In this document: positions 1-7,916 of the stretch, piece by piece
How the letters are laid out: the number at the start of each line of letters is the position of its first letter
Position numbering within the stretch: the first letter of the stretch is position 1
Source of the DNA: Flavobacterium sp.
GTDB taxonomy: Bacteria > Bacteroidota > Bacteroidia > Flavobacteriales > Flavobacteriaceae
DNA length: 10,000 bases
NCBI RefSeq assembly: GCF_020217025.1
Contig: NZ_JAIWOF010000091.1
Span: 1 to 10,000, forward strand
Direction of reading: 5' to 3'
The notes under the pieces: model-generated
The model's database searches: none
Seen by the model: only the letters and a program-made list of their open reading frames with translations
What the model was told of the DNA's origin: nothing
Made by a program: the position numbers and the translations under genes

Positions 1-1243
1 TTTTCAAGAAATCATCAGTATTAACGTTTTTGTATTGGTATTTCTTTAAATACTTTTTAACCGCTTTTTGGAAATTCTTTGGACCAATATCTTCTCGCAT
101 CACATGTAATGCCCAAGCACCTTTTTTGTAAAACGATAACGAACTCGCTTTTTCATTCATTACGGGAATCGTATCGGTTTTAGAAGCCCGTTTTAATTGT
201 TCGGCGTAATCGTTTAGTTCTTCGAAGAAATAATCATCGCCAAACAAATGACGTTCCGCTAATAAGGCATAATAAGTCGCAAAACCTTCCTGTAACCAAT
301 GGTGTTTTCCAGATTGAGCCGTAATCAAATCACCAAACCATTGATGGGCTAGCTCGTGTGCGTTGACATTGACATAATTTCTATCATTAAAACCAATTTC
401 ATCTACTACAAAATCTTGTGCAAAAATGGTTGAAGTCGTATTCTCCATTCCCGCATATAAAAAATCACGGACCGGAACTTGTCGGTAAATGCCCCAAGGA
501 TACTTCACTCCTATTTCTTGTTCCAAATAATCGAATAGTTCTTTGGAATAGCGATAGGTTGGTTCAAATTTAGAAACATCATTTTTATCCAAATAAAATT
601 CTAACGGCGTTCCTGATTTAGTGGTTGTGGTTTGTTTTGCGAAATTCCCAATTGCTAGCATTACCAGATAAGAAGACATTGGTTTTTGCATTGAATATTC
701 ATAAGTAAAAACTTCCCTTGCAATTGGAATACTTGGTTTTGATTTTTTTATCAATTTTCCGTTGGAAATAACTTCGTATTTATTATCAAATATAATTTTC
801 AAATTAAAAATCACTTTCTCATTCACATCATCAAAACTCGGCAACCAATGACTTGTATAACGTCCTTGCCCTTGTGTCCAAATCTGTAAATTTTCATCTT
901 GACCCGTAAAATAAAGTGTTTGTTTCGGTTTTGCGGAATAAGATATTTGTAATTTATTTTTTCCAATTTTGAAATTACTAAAAATCTTTATCTTACCTTC
1001 TGAATAATCAAATTCAATTATTTTTTCATTAACAAGAACAAAATCTATATTCATGTTTTTTGCATCAATATAAATAGTATCGGTTTTTTTTAACACGTTA
1101 AAATCATAAATAACACCACCATATGTCAATTTATTTTTGAAATTAATATTAATTAAAGCATCACACTTAATAAAGTCTACTTTATCAGTTTGTTGAGCAA
1201 AAGAAAAACTTACTATTAATAAGGAAAACAGAATACGAAACAT
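1..1243 (-). CDS. Secreted M1-family zinc aminopeptidase, partial (C-terminus beyond the left edge)
   Basis: This frame reads from an ATG at 1243 to the window edge without a stop and gives the first 414 residues. Residues 1-16 form a signal peptide (hydrophobic core, cleavage likely after SFA before QQ) with no lipobox cysteine, so export to the periplasm or beyond is expected. An N-terminal beta domain with the family-like stretch WLPSFDD (133-139) precedes the catalytic domain. The exopeptidase motif GMEN is at 265-268, the zinc motif HELAH at 296-300, and the third zinc ligand is E319 in WLQEGF, which gives the M1 spacing HEXXH-X18-E. Y372 in FYKKG sits where the catalytic tyrosine is expected. 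These residues predict an active metallopeptidase that removes N-terminal amino acids from peptides, probably for peptide scavenging, though the actual substrate is unknown. The gene is divergent from recG, and its total length cannot be judged here. Confidence 0.93.
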   Translation of the reverse strand, partial: MFRILFSLLIVSFSFAQQTDKVDFIKCDALININFKNKLTYGGVIYDFNVLKKTDTIYIDAKNMNIDFVLVNEKIIEFDYSEGKIKIFSNFKIGKNKLQISYSAKPKQTLYFTGQDENLQIWTQGQGRYTSHWLPSFDDVNEKVIFNLKIIFDNKYEVISNGKLIKKSKPSIPIAREVFTYEYSMQKPMSSYLVMLAIGNFAKQTTTTKSGTPLEFYLDKNDVSKFEPTYRYSKELFDYLEQEIGVKYPWGIYRQVPVRDFLYAGMENTTSTIFAQDFVVDEIGFNDRNYVNVNAHELAHQWFGDLITAQSGKHHWLQEGFATYYALLAERHLFGDDYFFEELNDYAEQLKRASKTDTIPVMNEKASSLSFYKKGAWALHVMREDIGPKNFQKAVKKYLKKYQYKNVNTDDFLK

Positions 1244-1265
1244 CTTGATGGATTTTAATAAGGTA

Positions 1266-1273
1266 CGAATATA
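1266..1273 (-). promoter_or_regulatory. Candidate -7 box for the M1 peptidase gene
   Basis: Read on the minus strand this is TATATTCG, one mismatch from the Bacteroidota -7 consensus TAnnTTTG. It lies 22 bases upstream of the peptidase start codon, a normal short leader for this phylum. No convincing TTG box is seen at the expected distance, so the call rests on one box and its position only. Confidence 0.3.
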
Positions 1274-1316
1274 AACATTTTCGATTTCACTGATTTTAAA
1301 TTAACAAATTATAAAC

Positions 1317-1324
1317 TATCTTCG
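1317..1324 (+). promoter_or_regulatory. Candidate -7 box for recG
   Basis: TATCTTCG differs from the Bacteroidota -7 consensus TAnnTTTG at one position. Only a run of T (1294-1297) sits where the upstream TTG box would be. If used, transcription would start near 1331 and the hairpin at 1333-1396 would be the first thing in the recG mRNA. This is inferred from the motif alone. Confidence 0.35.
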
Positions 1325-1332
1325 CTTTAGCA

Positions 1333-1396
1333 TTTAGGAACACAGATTGAAGTAATTGGATAAATTTTTAAAATTTCTTAAATCTGTGTTCCAAAA
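1333..1396. repeat. Long imperfect inverted repeat (hairpin) in the recG upstream region
   Basis: GGAACACAGATT at 1337-1348 is the perfect reverse complement of AATCTGTGTTCC at 1381-1392. Pairing continues inward after one mismatch with AAG/CTT (1350-1352 with 1377-1379), then after another mismatch with AATT/AATT (1354-1357 with 1372-1375). It continues outward with TTT/AAA (1333-1335 with 1394-1396). The arms are far longer than chance would give in a 173-bp gap. No run of T follows either arm on its own strand as an intrinsic terminator would require. It may be a structured 5' leader of recG or one copy of a dispersed palindromic repeat; the window shows only this copy. Confidence 0.75.
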
Positions 1397-1416
1397 ATTA
1401 AATTTTGAACTTGTAA

Positions 1417-3531
1417 TTGCACTTGAATTTGAATCTACTCGAAACTCCCATAGAATATCTCAAAGGCGTTGGTCCTCAGCGTGGCGATTTATTGCGCAAG
1501 GAGTTGGGCATTCATAAGTATGCCGATTTACTGAATTTATTCCCCAATCGTTATATTGATAGAACTCGCTATTACAAGATTAACGAACTGCAAAACAGCA
1601 ATTCCGAAGTTCAAATTGTTGGAAAAATTATCAATATCAAAACGGTTGAGCAAGGAAAAGGAAAATCGAGATTAGTTGCAACTTTTGTAGATGAAACGGG
1701 ACAAATGGAACTCGTGTGGTTTCAAGGTCAAAAATGGATTCGCGAAAGCATCAAAATTAATGTTCCGTATGTGATTTTTGGAAAAGTTACCCAATTTGGT
1801 GCCACCTACAACATGGCGCATCCCGAAATGGAATTGTTGGAAGAACACAAAGCCAGTCTTCGATCGGCAATGCAACCCGTTTATCCAAGTACGGAAAAAT
1901 TAGCCAATAAAGGGATTTCAAACAAAGTCATCAATAAAATGATGCAACAATTGTTTGTGGAAACACAAGCTTTGTTCTCTGAAAATTTACCGAATTACCT
2001 TTTAGACGAATTAAAATTGATTCCTAAAAATGCGGCTTTGTTTAATATCCATTTTCCAAAAAGTCAAGATTTATTAGCTAAAGCTCAATTCCGATTGAAG
2101 TTTGAAGAATTGTTTTTCATTCAATTGCAATTGATTACGAAGAATCTAATTCGCAAACACAAAATCAAAGGAATGCCGTTTGAAAAAGTGGGTGAAAACT
2201 TTAATAATTTTTACAAAAATCATTTACCTTTTGATTTAACTAATGCCCAAAAACGCGTACTAAAAGAAATCCGTAACGACTTAGGAAGCAACGCCCAAAT
2301 GAATCGTTTACTTCAAGGCGACGTGGGTTCTGGAAAAACGATTGTGGCTTTAATGTGCATGCTTCTAGCAAAAGATAATGGCTTTCAAAGTTGCTTAATG
2401 GCGCCAACCGAAATTCTAGCCAATCAACATTTCAACGGAATTACTGATTTAGCTAAAGAATTAAATATCAACATAAAAATATTAACTGGTTCAACTAAAA
2501 CAGCTGATAGAAAAATCATCCACGAAGAACTTGAAAACGGAACTTTAGATATTTTAATTGGAACGCATGCCTTGTTAGAAGACAAAGTGCAATTCCATAA
2601 TTTAGGTTTAGCGATTATTGATGAGCAACACAGATTTGGTGTGGAACAAAGAAGTAAACTTTGGAAGAAAAATGATGTTCCACCACATGTTTTGGTTATG
2701 ACCGCTACACCAATTCCTCGAACTCTAGCGATGAGTTTGTATGGTGATTTAGATATTTCAGTCATTGATGAATTGCCACCTGGTAGAAAACCGATTCAAA
2801 CCGTTCATCGTTATGATTCGAACCGATTGAAAGTTTGGAAATTCTTAAAAGATGAAATTACAAAAGGACGTCAAGTATATATAGTGTATCCATTGATTCA
2901 AGAATCGGAAAAAATGGATTACAAGGATTTGATGGATGGCTATGAAAGTATTTCAAGAGATTTTCCTTTACCTCAATATTCAATTTCAATAGTTCATGGA
3001 AAAATGAAACCTTCCGATAAAGACGAAGAAATGCGTCGCTTTTCAGAAGGAAAAACAAATATTATGGTGGCAACGACTGTGATTGAAGTTGGAGTAAATG
3101 TTCCTAATGCTTCTGTAATGGTCATTGAAAGTGCAGAACGTTTTGGTTTATCACAATTGCATCAGTTAAGAGGACGTGTAGGTCGTGGTGCCGAACAAAG
3201 TTATTGTATCTTAATGACAAGTCATAAACTAAGTAATGATAGTAAAATCCGAATGGAAACTATGGTTCGTACCAATGATGGCTTCGAAATTTCGGAAGTC
3301 GATTTAAAATTGCGTGGTCCAGGTGATATCATGGGGAAACAACAAAGTGGTGTTTTAAATCTTCAAATTGCGGATTTGGTAAAAGATAAAGAAATTTTAC
3401 AATTGGCGCGTCATCACGCTATAAAATTACTGAAAGATGATGCTCCAATGGAAAAACCAGAGCATGCTAAACTTCGTGAAGCATTTATTGAGTTAAGCAA
3501 GAAGAAAACTATCTGGAACTATATTAGCTAA
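1417..3531 (+). CDS. recG: ATP-dependent DNA helicase RecG
   Basis: RecG is a superfamily 2 double-strand DNA translocase that regresses stalled replication forks and processes branched recombination intermediates. The 704-residue frame matches the usual length of about 690-700. In order there is an N-terminal helical part containing the GVGP motif, an OB-fold wedge domain (about 60-150) that binds the branch point, and two helicase lobes. Motif I is GDVGSGKT (301-308), motif II DEQH (402-405), motif III TATP (429-432) and motif VI QLRGRVGRG (583-591). The RecG-specific C-terminal region includes DGFEISEVDLKLRGPG (621-636). The frame has no ATG before residue 132, deep inside the wedge domain, and a TAA stop directly precedes 1417. 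The start is therefore TTG at 1417, 1423 or 1429; the longest is given, and 1423 or 1429 would give a more usual N-terminus (M-N-L). It appears monocistronic, between a divergent peptidase gene and an efflux operon with its own promoter. Confidence 0.97.
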   Translation: MHLNLNLLETPIEYLKGVGPQRGDLLRKELGIHKYADLLNLFPNRYIDRTRYYKINELQNSNSEVQIVGKIINIKTVEQGKGKSRLVATFVDETGQMELVWFQGQKWIRESIKINVPYVIFGKVTQFGATYNMAHPEMELLEEHKASLRSAMQPVYPSTEKLANKGISNKVINKMMQQLFVETQALFSENLPNYLLDELKLIPKNAALFNIHFPKSQDLLAKAQFRLKFEELFFIQLQLITKNLIRKHKIKGMPFEKVGENFNNFYKNHLPFDLTNAQKRVLKEIRNDLGSNAQMNRLLQGDVGSGKTIVALMCMLLAKDNGFQSCLMAPTEILANQHFNGITDLAKELNINIKILTGSTKTADRKIIHEELENGTLDILIGTHALLEDKVQFHNLGLAIIDEQHRFGVEQRSKLWKKNDVPPHVLVMTATPIPRTLAMSLYGDLDISVIDELPPGRKPIQTVHRYDSNRLKVWKFLKDEITKGRQVYIVYPLIQESEKMDYKDLMDGYESISRDFPLPQYSISIVHGKMKPSDKDEEMRRFSEGKTNIMVATTVIEVGVNVPNASVMVIESAERFGLSQLHQLRGRVGRGAEQSYCILMTSHKLSNDSKIRMETMVRTNDGFEISEVDLKLRGPGDIMGKQQSGVLNLQIADLVKDKEILQLARHHAIKLLKDDAPMEKPEHAKLREAFIELSKKKTIWNYIS

Positions 3532-3589
3532 ATTTCATTTAATGTAACGAAGTGAAGAAAAATTATAACAAAAAGTAAATTTCAACACC

Positions 3590-3688
3590 TATCTCGTAAC
3601 TTTTTTAAGGAAATCTCAAATTTCTAAAACATTTGTACCTACAACAATGTTAAATAAATGGTAAGGTTTTGGCATAATTATCTCGTAA
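3590..3688 (+). repeat. Pair of direct 10-bp repeats upstream of the efflux operon
   Basis: The word TATCTCGTAA occurs at 3590-3599 and again at 3679-3688, 89 bp apart. The second copy lies wholly between the -33 and -7 boxes of the predicted efflux promoter, where a repressor could block polymerase. The word is not palindromic. Its role as an operator is inference; in such AT-rich DNA a chance recurrence remains possible. Confidence 0.4.
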
Positions 3689-3700
3689 GACTTAGTTTTG
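3669..3700 (+). promoter_or_regulatory. Bacteroidota-type promoter of the RND efflux operon
   Basis: TTG at 3669-3671 and TAGTTTTG at 3693-3700 match the Bacteroidota -33 (TTG) and -7 (TAnnTTTG) elements, with the -7 box exact and a 21-base spacer inside the usual range. Transcription would start near 3706, leaving a leader of about 24 bases before the ATG at 3730. A small imperfect hairpin (3690-3694 and 3696-3699 pairing with 3704-3707 and 3711-3715) overlaps the -7 box. No Shine-Dalgarno sequence is present, which is normal for this phylum. Confidence 0.65.
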
Positions 3701-3729
3701 TATAAAATCTTAAGTTTAGCTCCATTATT

Positions 3730-4788
3730 ATGAAAATAAAAACGATAAGCATCACGCTAATTACCTTGACACTTGTAGGACTTATTGGATATAGAATCAC
3801 AAAAAACAATGCCGAATCTGAAAAAGGTGGCGGAAAAGGAGATAAAAAACCTCCAATGATGGTTGATGCCATTGTAGTTTCTGAAACTAATTTTGCGAAT
3901 ACTATTTCACTTTCTGGTTCTATTGAAGCTAACGAAAATGTAGAAATTAGAAGTGAAGTTTCTGGAATTGTGGAGAAAATCTATTTCACAGAAGGAACTA
4001 ACGTTAGCAAAGGTCAGGTTTTATTGAAAGTAAACGATATTGAACTTCGTGCCCAACTTTCGCAAGCACAAACTCGTCAAAGTTTGGCTTCTGAAAATGA
4101 AAGAAGAGCTAAACTACTTCTTCAAAAAGAAGCGATTTCTCAAGAAGAATATGATATTGCAAGTGCTGAATATAGAAGCCTGAAAGCACAAACGCAATTG
4201 ATTCAAGCGCAAATTGGTAAAACAACTATTAGAGCACCATTTTCGGGAAAAATTGGTTTACGCAACATTTCTCCTGGAACTTATGTAACTCCTACTACCC
4301 TAATCACCAAATTGGTTAGTGCTAATCAAGTGAAAATTAGTTTCTCTATTCCTGAAAAATATGCATCGGAAGTAGAAAACAATACTAATATTCAATTCAC
4401 GATTCCAAATAATCCTGAAAAATTCACAGCTAAAATTTACGCCATCGAACCTGAAATTGAAACTTCTACTCGAACCTTAAAAATTAGAGCGATTGCTGAA
4501 AATCCGAATGGAAAACTTTTAGCGGGAACCTTTGCTACTATTGAACTTCCTCTAAAAAATATCAAAGGAGCTATTCAAATTCCTTCTGAAGCGGTTGTTC
4601 CTGTTCAAGATGGAAAAGTAGTTTATATTGCCAACAATGGAAAAGCAAAAGAGGTAAAAATAGAAACTATCGCCAGAACTGATAAAGATGTAATCGTTAC
4701 GCAAGGCGTAAAATCAGGAGATACAATTTTAACTTCTGGCGTTATGGCTTTAAAAGACGAAGCTGATATAAAAGTAAAAGTAAAATAA
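3730..4788 (+). CDS. RND efflux periplasmic adaptor (membrane fusion protein, HlyD/AcrA-like)
   Basis: This protein links an inner-membrane RND pump to an outer-membrane channel across the periplasm. It is 352 residues, near the lower end for RND adaptors. A hydrophobic segment (4-21) anchors or exports it; there is no lipobox cysteine, so it is probably a transmembrane-anchored adaptor and not a lipoprotein like AcrA. A short glycine/lysine/proline-rich linker (33-42) follows. The order is then the first lipoyl half (about 60-95, with SGIVEKIYFTEG), a short coiled-coil hairpin (about 96-160), the second lipoyl half (IRAPFSGKIG and on), a beta-barrel (about 200-280) and a membrane-proximal domain ending in KVKVK. 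The start is secure because the only upstream in-frame ATG (3658) meets a stop before 3730. It is the first gene of the operon, behind the promoter at 3669-3700, and the pump gene follows after 37 bp. The substrate is not predictable. Confidence 0.95.
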   Translation: MKIKTISITLITLTLVGLIGYRITKNNAESEKGGGKGDKKPPMMVDAIVVSETNFANTISLSGSIEANENVEIRSEVSGIVEKIYFTEGTNVSKGQVLLKVNDIELRAQLSQAQTRQSLASENERRAKLLLQKEAISQEEYDIASAEYRSLKAQTQLIQAQIGKTTIRAPFSGKIGLRNISPGTYVTPTTLITKLVSANQVKISFSIPEKYASEVENNTNIQFTIPNNPEKFTAKIYAIEPEIETSTRTLKIRAIAENPNGKLLAGTFATIELPLKNIKGAIQIPSEAVVPVQDGKVVYIANNGKAKEVKIETIARTDKDVIVTQGVKSGDTILTSGVMALKDEADIKVKVK

Positions 4789-4825
4789 GCTTTTCTAAAT
4801 TCTAATTTCAAACTTCAAATTTAAA

Positions 4826-7800
4826 ATGAGTTTATCTACTTTAAGTATAAAAAGACCCGTATTTACCATTGTAATCAACTTATTGATTATCCTTTTTGGT
4901 ATTTTAGGATTTAGTTATTTGGGCGTTCGAGAATTCCCTTCGATTGATCCTGCCGTAATTAACGTACGAACGAATTACACCGGTGCTAATGCCGATATTA
5001 TTGAATCGCAAATTACCGAACCACTTGAAAAAGCTATTAATTCGATTGATGGAATTCGAAACATTACGTCTTCGAGTAACCAAGGTTCAAGTAATATTAC
5101 GGTCGAATTCAAATTAGAGAAAAACCTGGAAGAAGCGGCTAACGACGTTCGTGATAAAGTATCGCAAGCCATTAGAAGTTTACCACAAGATATTGATGCA
5201 CCACCAGTAGTTTCAAAGGCTGATGCCGATTCGGATGCGATTATTTCGATGACCGTTCAAAGTAATGCTAAAAATGCATTGGAATTAAGCGATTATGCAG
5301 AAAATGTAATTGCCGAACGTTTACAAACCATTCCTGGTGTGAGTAGCGTGCAGATTTGGGGACAAAAACGTTATTCGATGCGTATTTGGATGGATCCAAT
5401 CAAATTGAATGCATACGGAATCACAGTTGCCGATGTTCGAAATGCTTTGGACAAACAAAATGTAGAATTACCATCGGGAAAATTAACAGGTGCTAATACC
5501 GAATTAATGGTAAAAACGCTTGGAAATTTATCTACTGAAAAAGAATTCAACGATATTATCATTGTAGCGGATGCGAATAAAACCGTTCGTTTAAGCGATA
5601 TTGGCTATGCTGTTTTAGCTTCCGAAAATTTAGAAACCAAGTTTACTGAATCAGGAAATCCGATGGTGGCTGTGGCTATTATTCCACAACCTGGAACGAA
5701 TTACTTAGAAATTGCCGAACAATTTTATGCCGAAGTTGATAAATTAAAGAAAGATTTACCGAGCGATATCAAATTAGATATTGCTTTAGATAATACTATT
5801 TTCATTAAAAAATCAGTTGTTGAGGTAGCGGAAACATTAGCTATTTCAGTAGTTTTGGTAATCATTATTATCTTCTTATTCTTTAGAGATTGGTCCATCG
5901 CATTCCGACCTTTAATTGATATTCCGGTTTCGTTGATTGCTACATTTTTTATCATGTATTTGTGTGGTTTCTCTATCAACGTTTTAACCTTGTTGGCAAT
6001 TGTTTTAGCCACAGGATTAGTAGTTGACGACGGAATTGTAGTAACCGAAAACATCTTCAAAAAAGTCGAAGAAGGTATGTCGCCTATCGAAGCGGCTATC
6101 AAAGGTTCGAATGAGATTTTCTTTGCTGTAATTTCAATTTCAGTTACGTTAGCAGCCGTTTTCTTACCGATTATTTTCTTAGAAGGTTTCGTTGGACGAT
6201 TGTTCCGAGAGTTTGGTGTCGTCATTGGTGCTGCTGTACTGATTTCCGCCTTTGTATCGTTGACTTTAACGCCAATGTTAAATGCTTATTTGATGAAAGG
6301 TGGCGAACAAAAGAAAACTAAATTTTATGAAGCTACAGAACCATTCTTCGTAAGTTTAAATACTGGATATGCCAATGCATTAACTAAATTCTTAAAAAGA
6401 AAATGGTTGAGTTTCCCAATTATCGGAGTTTGTATTGGATTGATTATCTTATTTTTCGCCATTCTTCCAAAAGAAACTGCACCTTACGACGATAGAAGCT
6501 TAGGTGTAATTAGTGTCACAACTCCAGAAGGTTCAACTTATGAATATACTGACCGATTCATGGAAGAATTATCCGATTTAATTAACGATTCGATTCCTGA
6601 GAAAAAAGTAGCATTGGTAATTACTTCGCCAGGATTTTTATCTTCTTCAGTAAATGCAGGAAGAGTTCGTTTAGCTTTAGTTGACCCAAGTGAAAGAGAA
6701 AAATCACAAAAAGAAATTGTGGATGACTTGAACAAATGGACTAAAAAATATCCACAAGCCAAAGTTAACGTTTCGGAACAACCAACAATTTCGGTAAACC
6801 GTCGTGGTGGTTTGCCAATTCAATACATTATTCAAGCGCCGAATTTTGAAAAATTAAGAGAAAAAATTCCACAATTCATGGAAGAAGCGAGTAAAAACGA
6901 AACTTTCTCCAATGTCGACGTGAATTTAAAATTCAATAAACCTGAAATCAACGTAACCATTAATCGTGAAAAGGCAGAAAGTTTAGGGATTTCGGTTTTA
7001 GATGTGGCGCAAACTTTGCAATTATCATTAAGCGGACAACGTTTTGGTTATTTCATGCAAAACGGAAAACAATATCAAGTGATTGGACAGTTTGACGAAA
7101 AAGACCGCGATGCTCCATTGGATTTAACTTCGATGTTCGTTAAGAATAAAGCAGGTGAATTAATTCAATTAGACAACGTAGTTGAGGTAGAGGAACAAAG
7201 TAATCCACCGCAATTATTCCACAACAATCGTTATATGTCGGCAACGGTTTCTGCAGGTTTAGCACCAGGAAAAAGTATGATTGATGGTATCAATGCGATG
7301 GACGAAATCAAAGAAAAAGTTTTAGATGATACTTTTACAACCGATTTAGGAGGAGAATCACGTGACTTCGTAGAAAGTAGTTCGAATACTTCTTTCGCAT
7401 TTGGATTGGCGTTATTGCTAATCTATTTGATTTTAGCCGCACAATTTGAAAGTTTTATCGATCCATTCATCATCATCTTAACCGTACCAATGGCGGTAGC
7501 TGGAGCGTTATTCTCGCTTTGGTTATTTGGACAAACTTGGAATATTTTCAGTCAAATTGGAACCGTCATGCTGATTGGACTTGTGACCAAAAACGGAATT
7601 CTGATAGTCGAATTTGCCAACCAACTTCGAGAACAAGGAAAATCGAAATACAATGCCATTTTAGAAGCTTCGGAAGCACGTTTACGTCCAATTTTAATGA
7701 CGAGTTTAGCCATTGCTTTAGGAGCTTTACCAATTGCACTTTCGCTTGGAGCCGCTTCTACAAGTAGAATAGGAATGGGAGTTGTAATTGTGGGCGGAAC

Positions 7801-7912
7801 GATGTTCTCGTTAATCCTAACTTTATTTGTAATTCCATCCATTTATTTAATGTGGTCGAAAGCTAAAAAACACCGACCAGAATTTGATAATTTAGACGCT
7901 TTAGAAAAATAA
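4826..7912 (+). CDS. RND multidrug-type efflux pump, inner-membrane permease (HAE1/AcrB-like)
   Basis: This is the proton-driven, trimeric pump subunit of a tripartite exporter. Its 1028 residues are typical of the hydrophobe/amphiphile RND family. TM1 lies at about 11-31, followed by a large periplasmic loop to about 333, TM2-TM6 (TM2 about 334-353), TM7 near 530-550, a second large loop, and TM8-TM12 from about 856. The proton-relay residues are all present: D401 and D402 in GLVVDDGIVVTEN (TM4), K922 in VTKNGILIVEF (TM10) and R954 in RLRPILMTS. The acidic pair in TM4 argues for proton-coupled drug-type export; it lacks the TM4 pattern of heavy-metal (CusA-like) pumps. The ATG at 4826 begins the family-typical MSLSTLSIKRPVFT. 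The adaptor gene precedes it and the TolC-like gene starts 4 bp after it, so the three are surely co-transcribed. The exact substrate (drug, dye, detergent or metabolite) cannot be read from sequence. Confidence 0.97.
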   Translation: MSLSTLSIKRPVFTIVINLLIILFGILGFSYLGVREFPSIDPAVINVRTNYTGANADIIESQITEPLEKAINSIDGIRNITSSSNQGSSNITVEFKLEKNLEEAANDVRDKVSQAIRSLPQDIDAPPVVSKADADSDAIISMTVQSNAKNALELSDYAENVIAERLQTIPGVSSVQIWGQKRYSMRIWMDPIKLNAYGITVADVRNALDKQNVELPSGKLTGANTELMVKTLGNLSTEKEFNDIIIVADANKTVRLSDIGYAVLASENLETKFTESGNPMVAVAIIPQPGTNYLEIAEQFYAEVDKLKKDLPSDIKLDIALDNTIFIKKSVVEVAETLAISVVLVIIIIFLFFRDWSIAFRPLIDIPVSLIATFFIMYLCGFSINVLTLLAIVLATGLVVDDGIVVTENIFKKVEEGMSPIEAAIKGSNEIFFAVISISVTLAAVFLPIIFLEGFVGRLFREFGVVIGAAVLISAFVSLTLTPMLNAYLMKGGEQKKTKFYEATEPFFVSLNTGYANALTKFLKRKWLSFPIIGVCIGLIILFFAILPKETAPYDDRSLGVISVTTPEGSTYEYTDRFMEELSDLINDSIPEKKVALVITSPGFLSSSVNAGRVRLALVDPSEREKSQKEIVDDLNKWTKKYPQAKVNVSEQPTISVNRRGGLPIQYIIQAPNFEKLREKIPQFMEEASKNETFSNVDVNLKFNKPEINVTINREKAESLGISVLDVAQTLQLSLSGQRFGYFMQNGKQYQVIGQFDEKDRDAPLDLTSMFVKNKAGELIQLDNVVEVEEQSNPPQLFHNNRYMSATVSAGLAPGKSMIDGINAMDEIKEKVLDDTFTTDLGGESRDFVESSSNTSFAFGLALLLIYLILAAQFESFIDPFIIILTVPMAVAGALFSLWLFGQTWNIFSQIGTVMLIGLVTKNGILIVEFANQLREQGKSKYNAILEASEARLRPILMTSLAIALGALPIALSLGAASTSRIGMGVVIVGGTMFSLILTLFVIPSIYLMWSKAKKHRPEFDNLDALEK

Positions 7913-7916
7913 TAAT

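Noticed and set aside
2424..2765. A 113-codon open frame on the minus strand inside recG
   Set aside because: It lies opposite helicase motifs II and III, shows no family motif and has no promoter or leader of its own; it is a shadow.
3609..3625. A small inverted repeat (GAAAT/ATTTC) after recG as a terminator
   Set aside because: A 5-bp AT-rich stem without a following T-run is too weak to call a terminator. No other convincing hairpin follows recG or the TolC-like gene.
3647..3664. A five-codon open frame (MLNKW) upstream of the efflux adaptor, as a possible leader peptide
   Set aside because: It lies upstream of the better promoter (3669-3700), so it would not be in that transcript, and so short a frame occurs easily by chance.
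5725..6225. A 166-codon open frame on the minus strand inside the pump gene
   Set aside because: It is wholly antisense to a strongly conserved membrane region with the pump's catalytic aspartates. Its translation is low-complexity (rich in K, T, I, N and S) and has no recognisable domain, as expected of a shadow frame.
7519..7767. An 82-codon plus-strand frame inside the pump gene
   Set aside because: It is out of frame with the intact pump, which reads through the same bases with TM10 and TM11 motifs. It is a shadow, not a frameshifted fragment.
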